A stretch of DNA of 46,174 nt, from positions 1 to 46,174 of the IMG/VR virus record IMGVR_UViG_3300042147_000021; one strand, 5' to 3'. Each line of letters starts with the position of its first letter. The stretch's first letter is position 1. Source of the stretch: a virus. The notes under the pieces are model-generated. The model was not told the DNA's origin and did not search any database. It saw only the letters and a program-made list of their open reading frames with translations. Position numbers and translations under genes: made by a program. Positions 14,691 to 21,417 of the stretch are shown in pieces.

Positions 14691-15037
14691 ACGTCCTCCT
14701 CGACGATTTCGAATTTACGGTAGCCGGCGGCAAAAAGTTTGGTGGCATCGCGTCTACTGGCTTCGAAGGAAGCGTCCCAACCAAGTAATTCACAGATACC
14801 CGTTATGAATTTCTCCAGTTCCTCTTGATCAGAGGCTTTCAGTACAGGTCGGAGAACAGAACCGAAAGGGAAATCGCGACGGCCGCCCATGTCTTGCCAT
14901 GTATGTACGCCAGCGCCAGGGCAGATCTGCTCTACAGTGCCGTCCGCGGCTTTGCGATACCAGGCAGAGTAAAGATGGCGAGACCCTTCGTAACCAGCTT
15001 CAGTGCCTTCCGGTGCCTTGCTCCAATCGATATTCAT
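14687..15037 (-). CDS. Hypothetical protein (116 aa)
   Basis: Starts MNIDWSKAPEGTEAGYEG and contains 'WYRKAADGTVEQICPGAG', a beta-rich N-terminal half seen in small unnamed phage proteins. The rest is helical (EELEKFITGICELLGW). Overlaps both neighbours by ATGA. Function unknown. Confidence 0.55.
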   Translation of the reverse strand: MNIDWSKAPEGTEAGYEGSRHLYSAWYRKAADGTVEQICPGAGVHTWQDMGGRRDFPFGSVLRPVLKASDQEELEKFITGICELLGWDASFEASRRDATKLFAAGYRKFEIVEEDV

Positions 15038-15219
15038 TTGCGCATCACCTCTGCGATTATCAGATCAACTTCGAAAACAGCAGCTTGCTTATTCATTCTG
15101 TCTACCGGGTCGTTTCGTAGAGCGACCGTCAGGTCACGTTCGTTCAGTGCGTAACCGGTTTGCGTGATCCAGTGGCCGGGCAGCCATGGGGTTAAGTCAG
15201 ATACTGGCGGCTGAAGCAT
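15034..15219 (-). CDS. Hypothetical protein (61 aa)
   Basis: Starts MLQPPVSDLTPWLPGHW, with a helical C-terminus (AVFEVDLIIAEVMRK). A perfect AGGAGG precedes ATG 15219 and overlaps the stop codon of the micropeptide upstream. No recognisable family. Confidence 0.55.
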   Translation of the reverse strand: MLQPPVSDLTPWLPGHWITQTGYALNERDLTVALRNDPVDRMNKQAAVFEVDLIIAEVMRK

Positions 15220-15227
15220 GGCGCCTC

Positions 15228-15296
15228 CTAGGCGAAGTAGAACGCGATGAGGATAAGGCAGAGCACGGTCAGGAACATGAAGTCGGCGTCGTCCAT
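15228..15296 (-). CDS. Membrane micropeptide (22 aa)
   Basis: Starts MDDADFMFLTVLCLILI and ends AFYFA: an acidic N-terminus followed by one hydrophobic span. The start is one base after the upstream stop (TGACATG), and its TAG is part of the AGGAGG ribosome site of the next gene. Third coupled micropeptide of the early operon. Confidence 0.5.
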   Translation of the reverse strand: MDDADFMFLTVLCLILIAFYFA

Positions 15297-15297
15297 G

Positions 15298-15507
15298 TCA
15301 GGTCTCGCTCTTTGGGATCAGCGCGTTGACAGCGAGTCGAATCGATATAGCGCTGAAGCAATCCATGTGATGTTGATACCCACCTATGTCGATCGACGCT
15401 GAATCGCACGCTGTTTCAGGGAGGTCTAGGAAAATGCCAATCCGATGGCAAGCTTCCAGCGACTCGGCCAGGGTCAATAACGCTTCAGCCTGTGCGCGGT
15501 TGATCAT
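15298..15507 (-). CDS. Hypothetical protein (69 aa)
   Basis: Starts MINRAQAEALLTLAESLE and contains 'IDIGGYQHHMDCF'. AAGGAG upstream and the ATGA overlap with the upstream gene fix the start at 15507. Function unknown. Confidence 0.55.
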   Translation of the reverse strand: MINRAQAEALLTLAESLEACHRIGIFLDLPETACDSASIDIGGYQHHMDCFSAISIRLAVNALIPKSET

Positions 15508-15659
15508 TCGAAAGTGCTCCTTTCCCTGAAGTCTGCTAGGCAGTTGATGGCCCAAACTGCATCGATCCAATTGGCGCAAGGGCAAACGTTGCGCCAGAAG
15601 ATAAGGCCCTTCTTTTGCATGTAGCCGGCTTTCCACCGATAGTTGTTCACTCGGTACAT
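15504..15659 (-). CDS. Aromatic-rich hypothetical protein (51 aa)
   Basis: Starts MYRVNNYRWKAGYMQ and contains 'FWRNVCPCANWIDAVW'. The start at 15659 is within a longer open frame; GGAAG just upstream and the small-protein context favour it. Function unknown. Confidence 0.45.
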   Translation of the reverse strand: MYRVNNYRWKAGYMQKKGLIFWRNVCPCANWIDAVWAINCLADFRERSTFE

Positions 15660-15838
15660 AAGTGCTTCCACGGCTTGCGTACTCCTAGCAGTTGTTCGGG
15701 GACGACGCGCAGGCGGGTGGCGCCTACCGTTACGTCGTAGCTCTTCGTACCGACCTTCACGACACGCGCCAGGCACTTGTGGTACTCGCTCTGCGTGTCG
15801 TTAATGCGGACGGTCTGTTCTGGTTTGAAGCGGTTCAT
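15647..15838 (-). CDS. Small SH3/KOW-like protein (63 aa)
   Basis: Starts MNRFKPEQTVRINDTQ, followed by strands 'CLARVVKVGTKSYDVTVG' and 'RLRVVPEQLLG'. The alternation of short strands suggests a small beta-barrel. The ATG at 15838 overlaps the stop of the disrupted membrane frame upstream. Function unknown. Confidence 0.5.
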   Translation of the reverse strand: MNRFKPEQTVRINDTQSEYHKCLARVVKVGTKSYDVTVGATRLRVVPEQLLGVRKPWKHLCTE

Positions 15839-15983
15839 ACGTTTAGCTCTGCTATCGCGATTACGGTGCAAACAGACGCCAATGCGTAAAGCAGAATGTC
15901 TATCCCCGGGATGCTGCTCGGCACGAAAAGAGCCGTGCCAATTAAGAGCGCGATTAGCCCTAGAAAGAATATGAATACCGCAT
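15835..15983 (-). pseudogene. Small membrane-protein frame broken near its start
   Basis: A strong ribosome site (AGGAGAAGGG) precedes ATG 15983, but that frame stops after seven codons. A second frame running to TGA 15835-15837 encodes a convincing two-span membrane protein (VFIFFLGLIALLIGTALF, then DILLYALASVCTVIAIAEL), and that stop overlaps the next ATG (ATGA). One added base just after the ATG would join them into about 49 aa. Either a one-base deletion, a sequencing error, or an unusual start. The first gene behind promoter P16.0. Confidence 0.5.
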
Positions 15984-16016
15984 TTCCCTTCTCCTATTCG
16001 CTTACTGTGTGACTGC

Positions 16017-16045
16017 ACTATACAACACGAAACTTGCGATTGCTT
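16017..16045 (-). promoter_or_regulatory. Putative promoter P16.0
   Basis: Minus strand TATAGT (16017-16022) with AAGCAA (16040-16045) 17 bases upstream. The -10 is good, the -35 poor. CTACAAG lies next to the -35 box. It lies between the DHH gene and the cluster of tiny genes. Confidence 0.4.
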
Positions 16046-16062
16046 GTAGGTCCGACGAACGG

Positions 16063-16980
16063 TTAGCTTTTTGCCAACTCATGTTCAAAAGGCACGCGGA
16101 AACCGGAAGCGTTACGATGGCCTCCACCGCCATAGGAAGCCGCGATCTCAGATACGTCTAGTCCTTGCTCGGTGCTGCGCAGGCTGAATACACGTCCTGT
16201 TGGCGTATCCCAGTAACAGGCGGCGAAAGGTTCGCCTTTCGCCATAAGGTGACCGGCATCGCTGGTAAGGGTGTAGGGGAGACTGGCTGCCGGTACGTCA
16301 TAGCCGCCGATCTTCATACGGCGCTTAGTTACCCCTACCAGTTCTGCCACGTCTTTGTGATGCTTACGCTCAATAGCAGCTCCGTCCGATACTAGGCTAA
16401 GCACATCGGCTTCCATCAGCTTGTCCCATACTTCGAAATCGTAGGGGTAGCTGAATAGGTTGGCTTGGATCTCCCGGGTACCCTCCAGTTTGAACAGCCA
16501 CAAGTCGCGGTCTTCGATATGGAGTAGCAACGCCGGTGGCTCTTGATCAGGGAAGAAATGATCCCAAGCTAGCATCGCTCCACTGCGCTCCATATCGAAG
16601 CAGCAGGCAATCGCGGGTCCGTTCTGTAAGCACGCCATGTCGTGCGCTGTCTTCCATCCTAGCAGCACCGAACCATCGTCGTGCTTCGTGTCCTGCTCAA
16701 TACCCGCGTGGAAAGGTTCGAAGCGTGATAGATCAGCCGCTGCGCTTTTGTGATGATCGAGAACAATGATGCTGTTGGCTTTGTAAGCCAAGCTTGAAAG
16801 AACGTCGTACTTATAGCTGAAGTCGACGAGGATGACGTTTTTACCAGTTACGTCGGGCGGCTCTTCGCCGTAAACTCCTGGTACGAACTCAACCTGGTCG
16901 CCTAAAGCTTTCCTTACAACCCACGCAGCGCCGAAGCCGTCTGCACAGTTTCCATGATATATGCACATTGTTTTAGTCAT
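16063..16980 (-). CDS. DHH-family phosphoesterase (305 aa)
   Basis: N-terminal metal-binding motif YHGNCADG (H9, D14), an ILVDFSY motif at about 50-56 (Asp), and the name-giving DHH at 75-77 in 'IIVLDHHKSA'. The C-terminal 'GGGGHRNASGF' at about 285-295 is the DHHA1 substrate-binding glycine motif. Such proteins hydrolyse phosphodiester bonds in small nucleotides or short oligonucleotides. The substrate is not predictable: nucleotide recycling and removal of host signalling nucleotides are both possible. A GAGGAG site supports the start. Confidence 0.85.
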   Translation of the reverse strand: MTKTMCIYHGNCADGFGAAWVVRKALGDQVEFVPGVYGEEPPDVTGKNVILVDFSYKYDVLSSLAYKANSIIVLDHHKSAAADLSRFEPFHAGIEQDTKHDDGSVLLGWKTAHDMACLQNGPAIACCFDMERSGAMLAWDHFFPDQEPPALLLHIEDRDLWLFKLEGTREIQANLFSYPYDFEVWDKLMEADVLSLVSDGAAIERKHHKDVAELVGVTKRRMKIGGYDVPAASLPYTLTSDAGHLMAKGEPFAACYWDTPTGRVFSLRSTEQGLDVSEIAASYGGGGHRNASGFRVPFEHELAKS

Positions 16981-17135
16981 TTCTTACGATCTCCTCGGCT
17001 GGTATTGATCAAAGGCTTCTGGCCGTCCTTCAACGGCCAGGGTGATTCGGTATGGCAATCCGGGCAGTGGATAGTGCGCAGGCTGCTCATGCGTATCACG
17101 TCCGGGTTACCGCACTTGGGACATTGGAGGGTCAT
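16977..17135 (-). CDS. Zinc-ribbon protein (52 aa)
   Basis: Starts MTLQCPKCGNPDVIRM and continues 'TIHCPDCHTE': two CPxC pairs spaced as in a zinc ribbon. ATG 17135 overlaps the upstream stop (ATGA) and its stop overlaps the DHH start. Likely a nucleic-acid- or polymerase-binding adaptor; function not known. Below usual ORF cutoffs. Confidence 0.7.
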   Translation of the reverse strand: MTLQCPKCGNPDVIRMSSLRTIHCPDCHTESPWPLKDGQKPLINTSRGDRKK

Positions 17136-17335
17136 TTAGGAGGTTCCGGCAAAGGCATCCAGTGCGTTATCTCTCCGGTGTAGGCGATATTCGGAATGTT
17201 CGAGCTAAGAAAACCGTCCGCGAACCACTTACCTTCGTCGTAGAACATGTTGGCTACGCTTCCGCCTACAGTAGCTACGAGTACCGAGGCGCATTCCGTC
17301 GGCATACTTTCTTTGACGCTTATCCACTGGCTCAC
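17132..17335 (-). CDS. DUF551-like protein (67 aa)
   Basis: Opens 'WISVKESMPTE', passes 'VLVATVGG', and ends 'ITHWMPLPEPP', the typical frame of DUF551 phage proteins. Function of the family is unknown. Confidence 0.75.
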   Translation of the reverse strand: MSQWISVKESMPTECASVLVATVGGSVANMFYDEGKWFADGFLSSNIPNIAYTGEITHWMPLPEPPK

Positions 17336-17457
17336 GCTATAAATCCCCCTGGCATGGTTCGCACAACCTTCAACGCGACGGCGTCATGCATCTGGCCTTT
17401 GGCGCAGTCGCTGGTGTTTACTTTTGACATCTTGGGTTTAACCGGGCGCTTTTTCAT
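17332..17457 (-). CDS. Small basic protein (41 aa)
   Basis: Starts MKKRPVKPKMSKVNTSD. The ATG at 17457 overlaps the upstream stop (ATGA), which favours it over a start further upstream. Strongly basic N-terminus; may bind nucleic acid. No known family. Confidence 0.45.
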   Translation of the reverse strand: MKKRPVKPKMSKVNTSDCAKGQMHDAVALKVVRTMPGGFIA

Positions 17458-17663
17458 TCGAAAGCTCCATTCATTTCTTCGACCAGTCGATCCGCCGATA
17501 CGGTCTTCAGGGTCTCGGAGCAAGTTTGGCAGCCGAGTACGAAAACGCAGGTGATCTCGTGAGTGCGCAGCCGGCCTTCCGTAACGCCGGATTTATTCTC
17601 GTTGGCCGTAAACCAAAAGAGGTCCGTTCCGCCACAGGCTTTACAGGATTTAGGAACCTTCAT
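17454..17663 (-). CDS. Zinc-ribbon-like protein (69 aa)
   Basis: Starts MKVPKSCKACGGTDLFWF, and 'VLGCQTCSETL' follows about 35 residues later: two CxxC pairs that can hold one zinc. Coupled to the 41-aa gene; it lies only 2 bp after the lipoprotein gene. Function unknown. Confidence 0.6.
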   Translation of the reverse strand: MKVPKSCKACGGTDLFWFTANENKSGVTEGRLRTHEITCVFVLGCQTCSETLKTVSADRLVEEMNGAFE

Positions 17664-17665
17664 TT

Positions 17666-18037
17666 TCAGTAAGTCCCTTTCACGTTATCAGGAAGCGAAA
17701 ACATATCGCCGGTAGCAGGATCGACCATCAGGCCCGACACCACGCTGATACAAAAGCCTACCCAGTACCATGGGGTAACGTGCGAGTCGAGTTCCACGGT
17801 AGGGCCTTTGTCATAGGCCACCTGGTAGGTCTGCCCGTCGAAGAAACCCGCTGCAGCGTCCAGGTTAACTTTAGCCGGCGTGACGCCTGTAGCGACGCGC
17901 TTACCATCTTCGTCGGTAATGCTGAAGTGCTGACCCGATGGCTCGGACGTGACCTGCACGTCAGTCATACGGTCGTTCATTATGGTCGAGCACCCGGAAA
18001 GGGTAAGGACGGCAATTGCGGCGATGATGCGTTTCAT
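17666..18037 (-). CDS. Phage-encoded lipoprotein (123 aa)
   Basis: Signal peptide MKRIIAAIAVLTLSGC with lipobox LSGC (lipidated Cys16). The mature part is beta-rich ('VQVTSEPSGQHFSI' and 'VATGVTPAKVNL' resemble a PEGA-like domain) with a later hydrophobic patch (WYWVGFCISVVSGL). It should be anchored to a membrane facing the periplasm. As one of the first genes of the early operon it would be made soon after infection, which fits superinfection exclusion; that is inference. Confidence 0.7.
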   Translation of the reverse strand: MKRIIAAIAVLTLSGCSTIMNDRMTDVQVTSEPSGQHFSITDEDGKRVATGVTPAKVNLDAAAGFFDGQTYQVAYDKGPTVELDSHVTPWYWVGFCISVVSGLMVDPATGDMFSLPDNVKGTY

Positions 18038-18082
18038 GGTTGGGGCTCCGAGGGTTAAGGGGTTTGAGGTGGGAGGGTTTGG

Positions 18083-18313
18083 TTACATGCTAAGGATGCC
18101 TTCAATGCTCGCTTCGAACATTTCCAGAAACTCGACAGGGTGTGTTTTAGGGTTGAAGTCTGCGCCTGCATTTTCACCGGCAGCGGTGCAAATGTCGTCA
18201 TAGTCGCGGATGTTGCCGGCCGAGCCTGTAGCGATAACCTTGGCAATGCCGGAATGCTTGGCGTAGGCCGCTACGATCTTGGCGCTTTTTGCTTCGAATT
18301 CTTCGTTGGTCAT
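18083..18313 (-). CDS. First gene of the early minus-strand operon (76 aa)
   Basis: Starts MTNEEFEAKSAKIVAAY and is mostly helical and acidic ('HPVEFLEMFEASIEGIL'). AAAGGAGCGG lies upstream of ATG 18313. It is the first recognised gene of the leftward operon behind P18.5; such positions often hold host-takeover proteins. No family recognised. Confidence 0.55.
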   Translation of the reverse strand: MTNEEFEAKSAKIVAAYAKHSGIAKVIATGSAGNIRDYDDICTAAGENAGADFNPKTHPVEFLEMFEASIEGILSM

Positions 18314-18360
18314 TTCGGCCGCTCCTTTGGATGTCTTAGTGTTCGGTGTAGGCCCGTTCT

Positions 18361-18418
18361 TTTACTCGGTGGGCTAGACCTGAGAAGTACCTTTACTCGG
18401 CTTCGACTTTCGGTCTAG
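18361..18418. repeat. Direct repeats TTTACTCGG enclosed with an inverted CTAGACC repeat
   Basis: TTTACTCGG occurs at 18361-18369 and 18392-18400. CTAGACC (18374-18380) and GGTCTAG (18412-18418) form an inverted repeat around the second copy. This lies in the leader of the leftward transcript, so it could be an RNA structure or protein site. Confidence 0.5.
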
Positions 18419-18525
18419 GCACTATCCTCGTCTTCTTAGGAGGCTTGGTATGCTTAACGCTTCCAAGTCCGGCTTAACTCGCTGCCGGTCCAGCGTTCCC
18501 ACTCCGTGTCACCTGTTGGGCTTGG

Positions 18526-18538
18526 TTGTAGATTACAA
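18526..18538. promoter_or_regulatory. Possible operator TTGTA-GAT-TACAA
   Basis: Perfect 5-bp inverted repeat with a 3-bp centre, covering the -10 box of the leftward promoter P18.5. A repressor bound here would block that promoter. Confidence 0.4.
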
Positions 18539-18558
18539 GCAGTTGATTGTGTTGTCTA
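18530..18558 (-). promoter_or_regulatory. Putative main leftward early promoter P18.5
   Basis: Minus strand TAGACA (18553-18558) and TAATCT (18530-18535) with 17-bp spacing. Its spacer (ACACAATCAAC...) resembles that of P10.4. It is the only good candidate upstream of the whole early operon. Confidence 0.5.
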
Positions 18559-18595
18559 GTACTATTTTCACCGTTCGTCGTGTTTGCCTCATAAG

Positions 18596-18624
18596 TTGCG
18601 TTTTCTTGTGAATAGCCGTACGCT
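18596..18624 (+). promoter_or_regulatory. Putative rightward promoter for the Cro-like gene
   Basis: TTGCGT (18596-18601), 17 bp, TACGCT (18619-18624), about 34 bp before the start of the Cro-like gene. The same -10 hexamer recurs at 21213-21218. Confidence 0.45.
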
Positions 18625-18657
18625 GCGCACAAATACCCAACCTATGAGAATTACCCG

Positions 18658-18972
18658 ATGGACAAGAAGCTTAAAGAGTTGAACCAATACGCGGCGAACA
18701 ACGGCGCCACCCTGGCCGTGATGAACGCTCTCCTGGAAGCTAAGAAGTACACCGGCATTCTGGATGCCGTCGTACGCGCCGGCAGTCTGCAGAACCTGGC
18801 GTCGGAACTCGGCGTTACCTATCAGGCAGTCCAGCAGTGGCTGAAGCTCGGTTACGTTCCTCTGGCCCGTATCCCGGAGATCGAAAGCCTTTACGGCGTA
18901 CCTCGCGCCGCCCTGATGAACCCGAAGTACGCAGCCGCCTTGGCAGAGCCTAACTTCTCGTCCGACGTATAA
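18658..18972 (+). CDS. Cro/YdaS-like helix-turn-helix regulator (104 aa)
   Basis: Residues 43-66 (SLQNLASELGVTYQAVQQWL) form a helix-turn-helix, followed by 'GYVPLARIPEIESLYGVP', the usual sequence in Cro/YdaS-type proteins. The N-terminal 40 residues are an extra charged helical part. It faces the divergent control region and probably regulates the early leftward promoter and itself. No CI-type partner is visible. Confidence 0.75.
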   Translation: MDKKLKELNQYAANNGATLAVMNALLEAKKYTGILDAVVRAGSLQNLASELGVTYQAVQQWLKLGYVPLARIPEIESLYGVPRAALMNPKYAAALAEPNFSSDV

Positions 18973-18990
18973 GCCGTGGGAGCCGCGAAG

Positions 18991-20976
18991 ATGGCTACGA
19001 AATTTGAGAGCCTGCAGGCGCCGGACGCGCTGCGGGACTTGAAGCAATGGCTCGTATGGAAGTTCGAGCCCAACCCTAAACCGGGAAAGAAAGACCTCAA
19101 GGTTCCGTATTACGCCAAGTCCGGCACCAAGCGCGGATGGATGCCAGGGCCACGCAGCAAGAAGGTCGGCCAGGGTTCTCCTGAAGAACTGCCGCTGCTG
19201 GTCACTTTTGAGGAAGCCAAAGCCGCTGCAGTTGAACGCGGCATGACCGGCGTCGGTCTGGCAATGGTCGACGGCTGTCCAGTCACGGCGCTGGACTTCG
19301 ACCACTGCGTTACTGATGGAGTGATCCATCCTGACGTTGAAGCGCTTATCGTCGGCACCTACGCCGAGATCAGTCCGTCCGGCACCGGTGTGCGCGCCTT
19401 CGTCAAGGGTAATCTCGGCGATCGCAGCGACGCGCATCCCGATGACGGATCGTTTGGCTTTGAGACATATAGTTCGTCCCGGTTCGTGACCTTCACTGGC
19501 GACATGACCGGCGACACAATAACCTTCGGCTGCGAGAACGAAGTCTCCGAACCTTCCCCTTTGCTTCTTGAAACGTGCGAGAAGCGCTTCGGGCCGAAAG
19601 TCGTTCGTCAGATATCGATCGGCAAGAGCGACAAGGAACGTGTGGGCCTTACAGATACGCAAATAGCTGAAGTCCTGAAGTGGACCGCCGGCGGCGACCA
19701 CAACCGCTGGATGGCTGTTGGGATGGCTGTGCACCACGAGACGGAAGGTGAGGGCGAATGGCTTTGGGATGAATGGAGCCAAGGCATCGCCGATTACGAA
19801 GGCCCTGACGAGATCCGCTATAAGTGGTCGACCATGGGCAACTACACCGGCAATGAAAAGACCTTTTGGTCAGTGCTGCGTGAGGCGCAAGCGCTCGGCT
19901 GCCCGGTAAATGTCGATACGGCTTCACCTGATGAATTCGAAGCTTTGCCTATGCCGGTTGGTGGCCGCTTCAATATCCGTTCGCAAGGCGAATTCTCCCG
20001 CCAAGTTCGGTCGGTCCGCTGGATCATTAAAGACTTTTTGCCACTCGCGACCCTTGGCGTGATCTTCGGGGAATCCGGCTCTGGTAAGTCTTTCCTCTGT
20101 TACGACCTCTGCGCCGCCGTAGCCCGTGGCATGGAAGATTGGAACGGCAAGCGAATCACCAAAGGCCGCGTCCTTTATGTCGTCGCGGAGGGTGAAGCAG
20201 GCTTCGTCAATCGGATCAATGCTTATTGTCACCAGCAGGGGATTTCCCCCGATGACTTTCAAGTCGATTACATCAGCGATCTTACGCCTAACCTTTTGGA
20301 ACCGGCGATGATCACCGACCTCATAAAGGACATCAAGAAGCGCGAGGCGTATGACCTGATCGTCATGGACACCTTCGCCCAGGTGATGCCCGGCGCCAAC
20401 GAGAACAGCGGTGAGGATGTGGGCAAGGCCTTGGCCGAATGCAAGCGTATCCACCGTCACACCGGTGCCATGGTGCTGCTCGTCCACCACAGTGGTAAGG
20501 ATGCGTCGAAAGGCGCTCGAGGCTGGTCCGGTCTCCGCGCGGCCGCTGATGTAGAGCTTGAGGTGCTTCGTGCTGACGACATGCGTAGCGTCTCGGTAAC
20601 CAAGCTCAAGGACGGGCAGGACGGTACTCAGATCGGCTTCAAGCTCCATACCGTGATCCTTGGGGAGGACGAGGATGGCGACGACATTACGAGTTGCATC
20701 GTCGAATACACCGACACCGGACGCGTTAAAGCGACAGGCACCAAACGTATAGGGAAAAACGAACTGCTGGTTTTGAAGGTCGTCCATGAGGTCTGCGGTC
20801 TGGAAGTCGGGTCGAAGGTGCCTCTCGATACAGTTTTGGATGCCGTCGTAGCGCAAACTGCAGAACCCGGACGCAACACAAGGGGTAACGCGAACCGATC
20901 CTTGAAAGCTCTATCTGCAAAAAACAGCGTGTTCGTCGAAGATGGAATGGTTTGGATAGCGGAAAGCAATGCGTAA
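18991..20976 (+). CDS. Primase-helicase (661 aa)
   Basis: The N-terminal part ('DLKQWLVWKFEP', 'LDFDHCV', 'ISPSGTGVRAFVKG', 'SSRFVTFTGD') is a primase-polymerase-type domain. A PriCT-2-like segment follows ('VLKWTAGGDHNRWMAVGM'). A RepA-like ATPase has Walker A FGESGSGKS at about 358-366, 'VLYVVAEGEAG' and the Walker B-like 'YDLIVMDTF'. It primes and unwinds the phage origin. The ATG at 18991 has GGGAG upstream and is preferred to the GTG at 18976. The candidate origin lies immediately downstream. Confidence 0.85.
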   Translation: MATKFESLQAPDALRDLKQWLVWKFEPNPKPGKKDLKVPYYAKSGTKRGWMPGPRSKKVGQGSPEELPLLVTFEEAKAAAVERGMTGVGLAMVDGCPVTALDFDHCVTDGVIHPDVEALIVGTYAEISPSGTGVRAFVKGNLGDRSDAHPDDGSFGFETYSSSRFVTFTGDMTGDTITFGCENEVSEPSPLLLETCEKRFGPKVVRQISIGKSDKERVGLTDTQIAEVLKWTAGGDHNRWMAVGMAVHHETEGEGEWLWDEWSQGIADYEGPDEIRYKWSTMGNYTGNEKTFWSVLREAQALGCPVNVDTASPDEFEALPMPVGGRFNIRSQGEFSRQVRSVRWIIKDFLPLATLGVIFGESGSGKSFLCYDLCAAVARGMEDWNGKRITKGRVLYVVAEGEAGFVNRINAYCHQQGISPDDFQVDYISDLTPNLLEPAMITDLIKDIKKREAYDLIVMDTFAQVMPGANENSGEDVGKALAECKRIHRHTGAMVLLVHHSGKDASKGARGWSGLRAAADVELEVLRADDMRSVSVTKLKDGQDGTQIGFKLHTVILGEDEDGDDITSCIVEYTDTGRVKATGTKRIGKNELLVLKVVHEVCGLEVGSKVPLDTVLDAVVAQTAEPGRNTRGNANRSLKALSAKNSVFVEDGMVWIAESNA

Positions 20977-20979
20977 AAA

Positions 20980-21119
20980 TTGCGTCTTCACGTCTTCACT
21001 TGCTTCAATGAAGATAAATGAAGCAAGTGAAGTCTTCCTTCACTTCACCTCCCTTTAGGGGTGAAGAGAATGAAGTAAGTGAAGAGAAGTAAAAACCGGG
21101 AAACCATGTGAAGACGCAA
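20980..21119. repeat. GTGAAG/CTTCAC repeat array, candidate replication origin
   Basis: Within 140 bp there are four CTTCAC (20986, 20994, 21038, 21043) and four GTGAAG (21027, 21061, 21079, 21108) plus several TGAAG variants. The array is bounded by a 12-bp inverted repeat (TTGCGTCTTCAC at 20980-20991 and its complement at 21108-21119). Inside is a 14-bp perfect inverted repeat (20994-21007 and 21019-21032). It contains no gene and directly follows the primase-helicase gene. Iterons near a replication gene suggest an origin; not proven. Confidence 0.6.
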
Positions 21120-21189
21120 GAAATGCAGATTCACTGATACACGCAGAAATTGCGCGTTTAGCTGTTAACGACCTCTGGCCGATCCGCTA

Positions 21190-21218
21190 TTCACTGGTGG
21201 CTGGTTCTCGGGTACGCT
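21190..21218 (+). promoter_or_regulatory. Putative rightward promoter P21.2
   Basis: TTCACT (21190-21195), 17 bp, TACGCT (21213-21218), about 26 bp before the next small gene. Same -10 as the Cro-like gene promoter. Confidence 0.4.
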
Positions 21219-21243
21219 GATCGCACATCAGCGGAGAATTGAA

Positions 21244-21417
21244 ATGGCATGCTCTGGATGCGCTCGGCGTCGCGCGAAACTCAAAAAACTATTGGACTTA
21301 GCCAATGAACGATTCCAAATGCTTGTTAGTTCTAAAGACCGCTCAGCACCTGAGCAAAGCGCAGATCGAAAGCCTGACGGATCTGATCACGCCGACAGCG
21401 GAAGCCCTGGGCGCTGA
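21244..21417 (+). CDS. Small Cys-containing basic protein overlapping the next gene (57 aa)
   Basis: Starts MACSGCARRRAKLKKL, a CxxC plus arginine/lysine run. CGGAG lies 8-9 bases before ATG 21244, stronger than the signal of the next gene. The last two thirds overlap 21305-21718 in another frame and are probably disordered (KPDGSDHADSGSPGR). Function unknown. Confidence 0.5.
   Translation: MACSGCARRRAKLKKLLDLANERFQMLVSSKDRSAPEQSADRKPDGSDHADSGSPGR

Larger units (their letters stand above)
18314..18657. promoter_or_regulatory. Divergent control region between the two transcription blocks
   Basis: About 340 bp with no convincing gene. It holds a leftward promoter, a possible operator, a rightward promoter and a pair of direct repeats within an inverted repeat (see separate entries). 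The Cro-like gene at its right edge is the natural candidate regulator. Confidence 0.7.

Noticed and set aside
18450-18611. Plus-strand ORF of 53 codons with AGGAGG upstream
   Set aside because: It runs through the promoters of the divergent region, its protein has no phage-like pattern, and the ribosome site could be chance. Kept only as a remote possibility.
18589-19782. Long minus-strand ORF of 397 codons and other long minus frames to 20.9 kb
   Set aside because: They are antisense shadows of the Cro-like and primase-helicase genes, whose motifs are unmistakable.
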